Part shown: one piece after another, positions 1-8,173 of the stretch
How positions within the stretch are numbered: the first letter of the stretch is position 1
Layout: each line of letters opens with the position of its first letter
From: Suilimivivens sp964571145
GTDB taxonomy: Bacteria > Bacillota > Clostridia > Lachnospirales > Lachnospiraceae
Direction of reading: 5' to 3'
DNA: 20,989 nt
Assembly: GCA_964571145.1 (NCBI GenBank)
Contig: CAZNAP010000036.1
Span: 1 to 20,989 of the forward strand
Notes under the pieces: generated by a model
What the model was told of the DNA's origin: nothing
The model's database searches: none
The model's input: the letters and a program-made list of their open reading frames with translations, nothing else
Translations under genes and position numbers: made by a program

Positions 1-2894
1 CTAAATGATTGAAAATAATATGATTCCAATTTTATTTTTCCTCTTATTTCCATCTGTAATTCTATTGTCTCATTTAAGCAAACAAACTCCTTGGGTAAAG
101 TCATTTTACTCTTCTCAAAATCCAGATTTTTATTTTCGAGAATTTCTACTTTACAAACCTTCTTCTTTCCGTCTTTACACACTGATGTAATGACGATTTC
201 TCCATCTTCAAGAGCACAACAGTTCAGTATTATTTCTTGAGGAATTTTCGTAAATAAAAAATCTCTATAAGACAATACACCGTTTATCTTTTTATCTGAA
301 GATTTATCCACAAAATTGGGCTCGTCTCCTGCTTTTCCGGGGATAACGCAAGTGCTTCCTTCCATGGTATGACCTTTGGTTCCTCTGTGAAGGTAACAGT
401 TTTCATAAGAATCGTACTGCATCCCTAAGGTCACTTCAAAAGGGTTTCTACTTGGCGCTTTTTCACCTTTGATTGCAAGCGTTTGTGTCTGACGAATATC
501 TTTGGCTGACGCGCCTGCCATAAACAAATAAGTACTTGTTTCCAATATCAACTTTCTGGAAATAACATCAAAGTATCGCAGGTCATCATATGCAATCGTA
601 AATTCTACTGTCTTTGTTTCTCCTGGTGCCAAGTTGTGTATTCTTGTAAACGCTTTTAACTGACTTAAAGGTTGCTTTACCCGAGAAGTTTCTTTATGAA
701 CATATAGCTGAACCACTTCATCTCCTGCTACCTGGCCACTATTGGTAACCGGAAGTTTAATTCGCACGTAATTCGATTGTTCCGAAAGCTCCATTTCTCC
801 ATAAGTAAATTTCGTATAAGAAAGTCCGTATCCAAAAGGATATAATACTTTTCCGTCAAAATACTGATACGTTCTCTTGCCTGAAATGATATCATAATCA
901 TTCATATCCGGTAAATCTTCGTCCCAGCAATACCAGGTCATTGGTAGTCTGCCCGCAGGGGAAACCTGACGGGACAGGACTGCTGCAATCCCATGACCCA
1001 GTTCCTGAGAACCGGAAGCGGAATAGAGAATTGCCGGCACTTCATCATTCAACTTATTAATGGAATAAGGGTAATTGGTAACCAAGATAATAACGGTATT
1101 GGGATTTGCTTTTAGCACTTGATCGGCCAGCTCCTGTTGTGCAGGTGGTAATGCAAGTGTCGTTCTGTCAATCTCCTCTTTACTGTTAATCATTGGATTG
1201 CTGCCTAATACCAGAACTGCTTTATCTGCTGCAGCTGCCGCCTTAACAGCTTCCTGTAATCCGTCTTCTATCACTTCCATGGTAAAAACAGAAGCGTCGC
1301 ACTGATTGACTGCAAGAAAACCATCTTTATCTATGGTAATTTTCTGTCCATTCCAGCTATCTATATTGAACTGTTTATTACTGACTTCTTTAAAGTTCAA
1401 TGCTTCGCGAATAAACCAACCAAATGCTTCCTGTTTGTCCGCTTTAATCAAATCCGTGTCTTCTTCCAGCGTTACAAATTTTTCATTACTTTCGGCTTTG
1501 ATTGTACAGTTGCCGCAGCCCCAATCTGTAAAAGTAAATGTCTCTGCATGCTGTTTATCACCCAATTTTAATCGTCCCTGTGCATCCAGCACAATATATT
1601 TCCCGTTACAGCACAGGTGAATTTTGGAAAGAGCCGTTTGACTGACTATTTTTGTGTTGGGAAACGCTTTTTTAATTCCGTCCAGTACCGTTACGCGATA
1701 AGGCGGAATTCCACCGTACCAATCCTTATACCATACATCCGAAAGTGGTCCTACTACTGCTAAGGATTTTGTTTCCTCCAGGTTAAAAGGTAACATTTCA
1801 TCTTGATTTTTAAGAAGAACAACTGATTCTTCTGCCATTTTCCGGCAAGCGTTCCGATGTTCTTCATTATTGATATATTCTTCACCCATATTTGTATAAG
1901 GACATTCATCTGTTCCATCAAAAAATCCCAATCGGATTCTAGTTCTGAAGGAATTACGCAAAGACTTGTCTATGTCCTTTTCTGTAATCATACCCTTGTC
2001 TAAAGCTTCTCTTGCTGCTGCATGGACAACTTCTGGGGCATCTGTAAAGCAGTCGATTCCTGCCTTTAGTCCATAAGCAATAGACTCCGCATGAGTGTCA
2101 AAATATTTATGAAAAGTAACTGTCTGTTGAAAATCACCGCCGTCACAGACTACATGCCCCGGCAACCCCCAAGTATCTTTTACAATTCTTTGCACTTCTC
2201 CATTTACAACTGCCGGTACACCATTAATTTCGTTGTAAGAAGTCATAATGGCTTCTGCTCCACCCTCCATAATTGCTTTTCGGAAAGGCTCAAAATAGTA
2301 TTCATATTTATTTCTTTCATCTACAGAAGAGGAAGCTTTCACTCTGTCTGTCTCTACATTATTGGCATAAAAATGCTTTAAGGTTGCTCCGCACTGTAGG
2401 TAAAAAGGGTCTTCCCCTTTCATGCCTTGAATATAGGCAGAGGACATTTCTCCCGTAAGATAAGGATCTTCACCATACGATTCTTCGTTTCTTCCCCATC
2501 TGGGATCTCGTTCCATATCCACAGTTGGTGCCCATCTACACAAACTTCCACCTTGATTTCTAGTAAATAGTGCCCTTGCTTCTTCCCCCACTGCTTTACC
2601 ACATTTTTTAATCAGATCACGATCAAAGCTTCCACTCATACCAGTGGGCTGCGTAAAGGAAGTCGTCTCTTCCGGTTCTCCTGCATTGAAGGCCTGATCA
2701 TGTCTTGCCTCTATTCCATGAGCAGCTTCCCCTCCCATAAAAGATGCCTTGATTCCAAGATGCGGAATATCCGGACATCCGGTCGTCAAACAGGTTATTT
2801 TTTCTTCTAATGATAAATTCTTTAATAAATAATCCAGCCGTTCCTCTATAGGCAGCTGATTGTTCCATAATGGCGTATTTTTATAAGTCTGCAT
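1..2894 (-). CDS. Glycoside hydrolase family 3 beta-glycosidase (3' end beyond window)
   Basis: The frame is open from the ATG at 2894 to the left edge: 964 codons and no stop, so the C-terminus is missing. An in-frame TAG (2904-2906) lies just upstream, and an SD-like AGGGTGA precedes the ATG. Residues 1-300 form the GH3 barrel, with the KHF motif at K173-H174 and the nucleophile motif VVCDGGDF, in which D251 is the predicted nucleophile. The alpha/beta C-domain (about 350-680) is interrupted at about 425-545 by what reads as a three-repeat, fascin-like beta-trefoil. A fibronectin-III-like domain (about 700-790) and a CBM6/35-like beta-sandwich (about 820 to the edge) follow. No signal peptide is visible, so the enzyme should be cytoplasmic. 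It is divergent from the GH31 alpha-xylosidase, suggesting joint work on imported hemicellulose oligosaccharides. Beta-glucosidase or beta-xylosidase activity are both possible; the substrate cannot be settled from sequence. Confidence 0.93.
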   Translation of the reverse strand, partial: MQTYKNTPLWNNQLPIEERLDYLLKNLSLEEKITCLTTGCPDIPHLGIKASFMGGEAAHGIEARHDQAFNAGEPEETTSFTQPTGMSGSFDRDLIKKCGKAVGEEARALFTRNQGGSLCRWAPTVDMERDPRWGRNEESYGEDPYLTGEMSSAYIQGMKGEDPFYLQCGATLKHFYANNVETDRVKASSSVDERNKYEYYFEPFRKAIMEGGAEAIMTSYNEINGVPAVVNGEVQRIVKDTWGLPGHVVCDGGDFQQTVTFHKYFDTHAESIAYGLKAGIDCFTDAPEVVHAAAREALDKGMITEKDIDKSLRNSFRTRIRLGFFDGTDECPYTNMGEEYINNEEHRNACRKMAEESVVLLKNQDEMLPFNLEETKSLAVVGPLSDVWYKDWYGGIPPYRVTVLDGIKKAFPNTKIVSQTALSKIHLCCNGKYIVLDAQGRLKLGDKQHAETFTFTDWGCGNCTIKAESNEKFVTLEEDTDLIKADKQEAFGWFIREALNFKEVSNKQFNIDSWNGQKITIDKDGFLAVNQCDASVFTMEVIEDGLQEAVKAAAAADKAVLVLGSNPMINSKEEIDRTTLALPPAQQELADQVLKANPNTVIILVTNYPYSINKLNDEVPAILYSASGSQELGHGIAAVLSRQVSPAGRLPMTWYCWDEDLPDMNDYDIISGKRTYQYFDGKVLYPFGYGLSYTKFTYGEMELSEQSNYVRIKLPVTNSGQVAGDEVVQLYVHKETSRVKQPLSQLKAFTRIHNLAPGETKTVEFTIAYDDLRYFDVISRKLILETSTYLFMAGASAKDIRQTQTLAIKGEKAPSRNPFEVTLGMQYDSYENCYLHRGTKGHTMEGSTCVIPGKAGDEPNFVDKSSDKKINGVLSYRDFLFTKIPQEIILNCCALEDGEIVITSVCKDGKKKVCKVEILENKNLDFEKSKMTLPKEFVCLNETIELQMEIRGKIKLESYYFQSF

Positions 2895-2916
2895 ATGTTC
2901 ACCCTACCTTTGTTTC

Positions 2917-2945
2917 AGTATAAAAGTATTTTTTCTCTTTGTAAA
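2917..2945 (-). promoter_or_regulatory. Candidate sigma-A promoter of the GH3 gene
   Basis: On the minus strand TTTACA (2940-2945) is followed after 17 nt by TATACT (2917-2922), each one base from consensus. Transcription would begin near 2910, leaving only a 15-nt leader before the ATG at 2894. The leader is short but still contains the SD-like sequence. Confidence 0.6.
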
Positions 2946-2953
2946 CGAAAGGT
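2939..2953 (+). promoter_or_regulatory. Candidate catabolite-responsive element (cre, CcpA site)
   Basis: The 15 nt TTGTAAACGAAAGGT match the Bacillus cre consensus WTGNAANCGNWNNCW at nine of its ten defined positions; only the C at position 14 is wrong (G). The site lies over the -35 box of the GH3 promoter, where a bound repressor would block RNA polymerase. It sits between two glycosidase genes, the kind of target CcpA commonly controls. One degenerate site is weak evidence, so the call is tentative. Confidence 0.4.
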
Positions 2954-3009
2954 ATTGAATTCTGTAAATAAAGCTAATAAATGCTGTATTTTATATCAAA
3001 AAACTGCCA

Positions 3010-3038
3010 TATACAAAATACTTTTTATCATCTATAAT
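3010..3038 (+). promoter_or_regulatory. Candidate promoter of the GH31 alpha-xylosidase gene
   Basis: A perfect TATAAT lies at 3033-3038. Seventeen nt upstream is TATACA (3010-3015), a four-of-six match to the -35 box. Transcription would start near 3045, giving a leader of about 48 nt that carries AAAGGATAGGA before the ATG at 3093. The surrounding DNA is very AT-rich, which makes chance matches easier. Confidence 0.45.
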
Positions 3039-3092
3039 CAAAATATATATTGATAAATAGCTCATTTTTGAAGAGAAAGGATAGGATAATCA

Positions 3093-5438
3093 ATGAAATT
3101 TAGTAATGGATGTTGGTTGCAAAAAGAAGGATGCAGTTGTTTTGCACCTCAAGAAGTATATTTTACCAAAATAGAGGACCGAAAAGTAACCCTTTTGGCA
3201 CCTACTGTTCCCATTGTTACCAGAGGTGATACCCTTGGTGGCATTAATTTGACTCTTGAAATTACATCTCCTGCACAGGATATTTTACGTGTCCGCACCT
3301 ATCACTACAAAGGAAGTATTCAAGACAGCCCTGCTTTTGAATTGGAACTCAACGAAGACCTTCCTTTGGATGTACAGGATTCAGAAGAAGAAATCCGTAT
3401 TACCAGTGGTTCTATGTCTTTAGTTATGACCAAAAAATCTTGGTCTATGACTTATTTAAGAGGGGATGAAGTCATTACCAAGAGCACAGGCAGAGATTTA
3501 GCATTAATGAAAACCGACTGGAAAGGTCTTGCATACGACAAGGGCGATGAAGATGAAACCTATATTCGTCAGATGCTTTCCCTCTCTGTAGGTGAACTGG
3601 TTTATGGTACAGGCGAACGGTTTACCCCTTTTGTAAAAAATGGACAATCGATCGATATTTGGAATGCCGATGGCGGTACCAGTACAGAACAGTCTTATAA
3701 AAATATACCTTTCTATATTACAAACAAAGGTTATGGGGTACTTGTAAATCACCCTGAAAAGGTTTCCTTCGAAGTTGGAACCGAAATGGTAACCCGTACA
3801 GAGTTTTCTGTAAAAGGAAGTTATCTGGATTATTTCCTGATTAATGGACCTACCATGAAAGAAGTACTGACCAGATATACCGATTTAACAGGCAAGCCTA
3901 CTTTACCGGCACCCTGGACCTTCGGCTTATGGCTTTCGACTTCCTTTACAACCAATTATGATGAAAAAACTGTAATGAGTTTTGTAGACGGTATGTTAGA
4001 CAGGGGCATTCCTCTTAGAACGTTCCACTTTGACTGTTTCTGGATGAAAGATTTCCACTGGTCAGACTTCACTTGGGACAGCCGCGTTTTCCCCGATCCT
4101 GCTGGTATGCTAAAACGTATTAAAGCCAAAGGTCTGAATATTTGCGTTTGGATTAATACCTATATTGCACAGGAATCCTGCTTATTTGACGAAGGCGCTA
4201 AGAATGGTTACTTTATCAAACGTACCAATGGTCAGGTATGGCAGTGGGATATGTGGCAACCGGGCATGGCAATTGTAGATTTTACCAATCCTGCAGCATA
4301 CAAATGGTTCCAGGACAAATTGGAAGTTTTGATGGATATGGGTGTAGATTGCTTTAAAACCGACTTTGGCGAAAGAATCCCTACTGAAAATGTTACTTAC
4401 TATGACGGTTCTAATCCGGAGAAAATGCATAACTACTATACCTATCTCTATAACAAGTGCGTTTATGAATTACTGGAACGCAAACGTGGCAAAGGCGAAG
4501 CCGTTCTTTTTGCTCGTTCTGCTACAGTGGGCGGACAGAAATTCCCTGTACACTGGGGCGGTGACTGCTGGTCCGATTACGAATCCATGGAAGAAAGTTT
4601 ACGTGGCGGCTTATCCCTGTTGATGAGCGGTTTTGGTTTCTGGGCTCACGATATTGGAGGTTTTGAAAATACCTCTACAGCAGATGTTTACAAGCGCTGG
4701 GTTGCTTTTGGTTTATTATCATCTCATTCCAGACTTCATGGCAGTTCTTCCTACCGTGTTCCGTGGGTATATGATGATGAAGCTGTAGATGTAGTAAGAT
4801 ACTTTACCAAATTAAAAGCTAAATTGATGCCCTATTTATACAAGACCTCTATTGATACCTCTAAATCCGGTGTTCCTACCATGAGAAGCATGGTTCTGGA
4901 GTTTACTGAGGATAAAACCTGTCATTATGTGGATAAACAATATATGTTAGGTGATAACCTGTTGGTTGCTCCTATTTTCAATGACCAGAGCATGGCTGAA
5001 TATTATCTGCCTAAGGGAATTTGGACAAACTTCTTCACCGGCGAAGTAAAAGACGGCGGATGCTGGGTAAATGAAAAGCACGATTACTTAAGCATTCCAC
5101 TTATGGTTAAAGAAAACTCGATTGTAGCTCTTGGTTCTTGCGACACCAAGCCCGATTATGATTATGGTGTAGATGCCGAGCTGCGTGTTTACTCCTTAAC
5201 CGACGGCGGTAAAGCTGCTTCTACTGTATACGGTATGGATCAGAAGGAAGAAATTGCTATTACGGCTGAGAGAACCGGCAAGAACATTCAGATTAAGGTT
5301 GCTTCCAAGCAGAACTACACGGTTCGCCTGGTAAATACCAAATTAGCTGCTGCAAATAGTGTTTCCTACAAGGAAGACGGAAGCGACACCTTAATTACCT
5401 TATCCGGTGATACTAATGTAACCGTAACAATGGCTTAA
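3093..5438 (+). CDS. yicI: GH31 alpha-xylosidase (YicI-type)
   Basis: The 781-residue product closely resembles E. coli YicI, a GH31 alpha-xylosidase that removes non-reducing alpha-xylosyl residues from isoprimeverose and xyloglucan oligosaccharides. An N-terminal beta-sandwich (about 1-260) precedes the barrel. KTDFGE carries the predicted nucleophile D424, and HWGGDCWSDY carries the predicted acid/base D491. FDCFWMK (313-319) contains the Cys-Phe pair that in YicI favours xylosyl over glucosyl substrates, and K422 matches the other specificity residue. Beta domains complete the C-terminus. There is no signal peptide. The start follows AGGATAGGA at suitable spacing. The gene is divergent from the GH3 gene and opposes the other strand's genes. 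It looks richer in G+C than the origin genes: 30 of 60 bases are G/C at 4561-4620, against 12 of 60 inside dnaN (18421-18480). This could reflect codon bias for high expression or a different history. Confidence 0.95.
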   Translation: MKFSNGCWLQKEGCSCFAPQEVYFTKIEDRKVTLLAPTVPIVTRGDTLGGINLTLEITSPAQDILRVRTYHYKGSIQDSPAFELELNEDLPLDVQDSEEEIRITSGSMSLVMTKKSWSMTYLRGDEVITKSTGRDLALMKTDWKGLAYDKGDEDETYIRQMLSLSVGELVYGTGERFTPFVKNGQSIDIWNADGGTSTEQSYKNIPFYITNKGYGVLVNHPEKVSFEVGTEMVTRTEFSVKGSYLDYFLINGPTMKEVLTRYTDLTGKPTLPAPWTFGLWLSTSFTTNYDEKTVMSFVDGMLDRGIPLRTFHFDCFWMKDFHWSDFTWDSRVFPDPAGMLKRIKAKGLNICVWINTYIAQESCLFDEGAKNGYFIKRTNGQVWQWDMWQPGMAIVDFTNPAAYKWFQDKLEVLMDMGVDCFKTDFGERIPTENVTYYDGSNPEKMHNYYTYLYNKCVYELLERKRGKGEAVLFARSATVGGQKFPVHWGGDCWSDYESMEESLRGGLSLLMSGFGFWAHDIGGFENTSTADVYKRWVAFGLLSSHSRLHGSSSYRVPWVYDDEAVDVVRYFTKLKAKLMPYLYKTSIDTSKSGVPTMRSMVLEFTEDKTCHYVDKQYMLGDNLLVAPIFNDQSMAEYYLPKGIWTNFFTGEVKDGGCWVNEKHDYLSIPLMVKENSIVALGSCDTKPDYDYGVDAELRVYSLTDGGKAASTVYGMDQKEEIAITAERTGKNIQIKVASKQNYTVRLVNTKLAAANSVSYKEDGSDTLITLSGDTNVTVTMA

Positions 5439-5470
5439 TTTGTTTAATTCTTTGTAAATAGTAATTTAGT

Positions 5471-5511
5471 AAAAAGGCAATTCCTATATGAATAGGGAAT
5501 TGCCTTTTTTT
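5471..5511 (+). terminator. Intrinsic terminator of the GH31 gene
   Basis: AAAAAGGCAATTCCTAT and ATAGGGAATTGCCTTTTT form a long stem with one bulged base and a 3-4 nt loop, followed by T residues. It begins 32 nt after the GH31 stop. The A-run on the 5' side means it could also work on the minus strand. Confidence 0.88.
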
Positions 5512-5537
5512 AGTCTCTCTATCTTAAAATTATAAAC

Positions 5538-5684
5538 CTATAAATCACTCAAAGTAATAATTTTACTTCCTTTGCTTTCATAATAATGCAGCATTTCATC
5601 AATTTTTCTTTTATCAAGATCAATGTGAGTGTTTGGAACCATTACATATTCGTGCAGAAATGAAGCGTAGAATACATAAGATTG
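5538..5684 (-). pseudogene. C-terminal remnant of an unidentified protein gene
   Basis: A 48-codon minus-strand frame, closed by TAG at 5538-5540 and bounded upstream by an in-frame TAG at 5685-5687, reads like the end of a real protein, including VPNTHIDLDKRKIDEM and a final KIITLSDL. The composition is balanced and protein-like, unlike random AT-rich DNA. It has no start codon with a ribosome binding site: the only internal ATG would leave 35 codons and has no SD. It lies just downstream of the chemoreceptor terminator. The ending recalls the C-termini of some polysaccharide-deacetylase-type proteins, but the fragment is too short to assign. I infer the scar of a deleted gene. Confidence 0.5.
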
Positions 5685-5723
5685 CTACCCTATACCAAAA
5701 ATAGTAAATCAGGACATAAAATA

Positions 5724-5749
5724 GCTCCTGTTGAATAAACAACAGGAGC
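5724..5749 (-). terminator. Hairpin terminator downstream of the chemoreceptor gene
   Basis: GCTCCTGTTG and CAACAGGAGC form a perfect 10-bp stem with a 6-nt loop, starting 55 nt after the MCP stop. On the minus strand TATTTTAT follows, a broken U-tract. The plus-strand flank AATCTTTTATT is also T-rich, so the hairpin may act both ways. Confidence 0.7.
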
Positions 5750-5804
5750 AATCTTTTATTAATCATTTCTGATTGTATCTAATATAAAACTTACGAACCA
5801 ATAC

Positions 5805-8051
5805 TTATTCTACCTTAAATGCGGAAATTTCTGTCTTAACACTGTTCATGTTCTCATCTAATGCATTTGCTGTTTGACTCAATTTCTCTACACTGGTCAG
5901 TAGCTGTGTAGCCATTTCATGAACAAGTTGTGAACCGCTGGCTGTTTCCTGAATAATTGCTGAAATATTTTCAACAGCATCCAGTGTTTCGTTTCTTTCT
6001 TTATCTGCGGATTCTGTATTACTTGCAATTTCTTTCAGGTTCTTAAACAGTTCAGACATTTGGCTATTCATATCCTGGAATACCTGAATCACTTCGTCTA
6101 CTGCCTCTGCCTGTAATGAAACCATAGATTCTGCATCTTTTGCACTTTGTACACTGGTCATAGTCTGTGCGCTAATATTCAAAACATTATTCCGGATTTC
6201 ATTTGCAGCATGTCCTGAATTCTCTGCCAATTTACGAATTTCCTCTGCAACTACCGCAAAGCCTCTTCCTGCCGCGCCTGCTCTTGCTGCTTCTATAGAT
6301 GCATTTAATGAAAGCAGGTTGGTTTGTTCTGAGATTTCATTAATCATTTCTACAAACTGATTAATGGTTTCTGATTCCGCTCTTAATGTTTCGATACTGC
6401 TTCCTACTCTAGCCGTAATATCTGATGTCTCTTTTGCACGACTTCCTAAAACCTTAACAATTTCCGTTCCCTGATAAATCATCTTCTCAGTACGGTCAAC
6501 CAGTTCCTCTACTGCACCGACCATTTGACTAATATCTTGTATCTTTTCAGACAAAACATTGGTTATAATTACACATTCCTGTGCATGTTCAGCCTGTTTA
6601 GACATGCCTTCGCTGATTTCATCAATGGCTCTTGTGATATCTGTTGAGTAATTATTGATTTCTCCGGAAGCATCATATACATCATTTGCCGAAGATTCTA
6701 ACTGCTCCATAGTTCCTGATAATTTCATAACCAGTTTCTTATTATTTTGAATCATGTTGGAAGCAGTACCGGCCAGAGATTGAAACTCGTCGTGACCTTT
6801 TACCTTAACCTGAACAGTTAAGTCTCCCTTGGCAACCTCGTCTAATTTTTTAGAAATACGACGCATATTCTTTTGAATACCAAACGTAATCAGTGTACCA
6901 ATTATAAATGCAATAATCGCTGCCAAAATAACTAATGTAATTGTAATTGTTTTTATTTTCTCTGCCTGTCCTGTAACAACATCAACAGGAATCAAAGAGC
7001 AAAACATAACATTGTTTACTTCGCTTTTCGCATATATGTATAAACATTTTTCATTGTGAAACTCAACTTCCATAGCTCCGCTTAATTCTTCAGAAGTCAT
7101 GCTTTCATCAAAAAATGTCTGTCCAAAGAAAACCTTTTCATCTGCTGCCAGCTGACTGCTCTGTCCGTCTGCAAGACCTTCTTTAATAACCTCTTTACCA
7201 GTGCCGGTTACAAAACCAATAATACTACCTTGTCCGAAATCCATACCGTCCAAAATCTCACTTACTGCTGATTTCTTAATATCAATAACGGTATATGCAA
7301 ACTTTTTACTGGTAGGTGTCTGGAAAACGATAAAGTAATCATCTGCTAACAAGCCATAGAGCTCATCTAAACGAGGATGGCTGTCTACCCATTTAGGTGC
7401 GTTTCTTCCATCTTCAGATACTGTCATCATGTCCGCTAAATAATCATCATAGATACCATCTACTTTATCAGATGTTGCCGTGGTAATAATCGGTGTCCCG
7501 GCTTTCGTAATAAAATGAATGTTGCTGATAAATGGATTTACTGTTTGTGATGCCATCAGCGTAACTCTGGTATCAGCAAAAAAATTGGATTGTGCAACAA
7601 GGTCCTTATTCAACATACCCAGTGTATAAGGTTCAAAATTCTTATCAAAAGCATATTTCATCGCTTCTGCCTGAATATAGGTGCTGTTGATATCCAGATA
7701 ATCTCTGGCCATATTTGCTGTTTGCTGTGTTGACTCTTGGAACTTCTCGCTCAATCCTTCTTCTGCATAATAATATGCAATGACTCCGACAGCAATCATA
7801 AAAACAATTGGCACCAAAAAACAAACAAAAATCTTGTTTCTCAATCCAAATAACATTATTTTGTTCTTTGGCGTATTTGTTTCTGCTGAATTAGATTTTT
7901 TGTTTTTCTTAGGTTCCTTGGGTGTCTTGGGTACTTTTGGTTCTTTAGGTGTTTTTGGTTTCTTTGTTTTTTGTAAAAGCTTCGATTCTTGAGGATCCTT
8001 GGGTACTTTAATCTTAGGTTCCTTCTGAGGTTTCAGAGTTTTCATTTTCAT
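5805..8051 (-). CDS. Methyl-accepting chemotaxis protein with Lys/Pro-rich N-terminal tail
   Basis: The 748-residue transmembrane chemoreceptor should signal to CheA/CheW. Residues 1-65 are a Lys/Pro-rich cytoplasmic tail (22 Lys, 11 Pro) in which PKTPKEPK occurs twice. TM1 is at about 74-94, an extracellular sensor of about 270 residues follows (probably a dCache type), then TM2 (about 367-391), a HAMP linker (about 392-444) and a long coiled-coil signalling domain. The signalling tip contains EISEQTNLLSLNASIEAARAG (573-593) and GRGFAVVAEEIRKLAE (595-610), diagnostic of MCPs. There is no C-terminal CheR-binding pentapeptide. The start is firm: AAGGAGGT lies 6 nt before the ATG, so the tail is translated. 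The ligand is unknown; the sugar-gene neighbourhood hints at a carbohydrate or a breakdown product, but this is inference. Confidence 0.96.
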   Translation of the reverse strand: MKMKTLKPQKEPKIKVPKDPQESKLLQKTKKPKTPKEPKVPKTPKEPKKNKKSNSAETNTPKNKIMLFGLRNKIFVCFLVPIVFMIAVGVIAYYYAEEGLSEKFQESTQQTANMARDYLDINSTYIQAEAMKYAFDKNFEPYTLGMLNKDLVAQSNFFADTRVTLMASQTVNPFISNIHFITKAGTPIITTATSDKVDGIYDDYLADMMTVSEDGRNAPKWVDSHPRLDELYGLLADDYFIVFQTPTSKKFAYTVIDIKKSAVSEILDGMDFGQGSIIGFVTGTGKEVIKEGLADGQSSQLAADEKVFFGQTFFDESMTSEELSGAMEVEFHNEKCLYIYAKSEVNNVMFCSLIPVDVVTGQAEKIKTITITLVILAAIIAFIIGTLITFGIQKNMRRISKKLDEVAKGDLTVQVKVKGHDEFQSLAGTASNMIQNNKKLVMKLSGTMEQLESSANDVYDASGEINNYSTDITRAIDEISEGMSKQAEHAQECVIITNVLSEKIQDISQMVGAVEELVDRTEKMIYQGTEIVKVLGSRAKETSDITARVGSSIETLRAESETINQFVEMINEISEQTNLLSLNASIEAARAGAAGRGFAVVAEEIRKLAENSGHAANEIRNNVLNISAQTMTSVQSAKDAESMVSLQAEAVDEVIQVFQDMNSQMSELFKNLKEIASNTESADKERNETLDAVENISAIIQETASGSQLVHEMATQLLTSVEKLSQTANALDENMNSVKTEISAFKVE

Positions 8052-8100
8052 GCTGTACCTCCTTAAAATGAATAGGATACATATTCTGTGCCTAATTTTT

Positions 8101-8111
8101 AGTATAGTATA
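8101..8111 (-). promoter_or_regulatory. Candidate -10 element(s) for the chemoreceptor gene
   Basis: Two overlapping TATACT copies (8101-8106 and 8106-8111) lie about 50 nt upstream of the MCP start, in the 122-nt gap after araD. No good -35 box stands at 16-18 nt from either, and no sigma-D (FliA) type site was seen. The araD-MCP gap has no convincing terminator, so partial read-through from araD is also possible. Confidence 0.3.
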
Positions 8112-8173
8112 TTTTAGGAAAAATGAACAGCATCTTTTTCATTTTTATCATGTCTTTTGTGACATTTTACAGG

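Noticed and set aside
1306..2458. Several plus-strand open frames inside the GH3 gene
   Set aside because: They have no ribosome binding sites or protein-like motifs and are covered by the continuous minus-strand GH3 frame with catalytic motifs.
8052..8173. Sigma-D (FliA) promoter for the chemoreceptor
   Set aside because: No TAAA with a GCCGATAA-type partner at about 15 nt is present upstream of the MCP gene.
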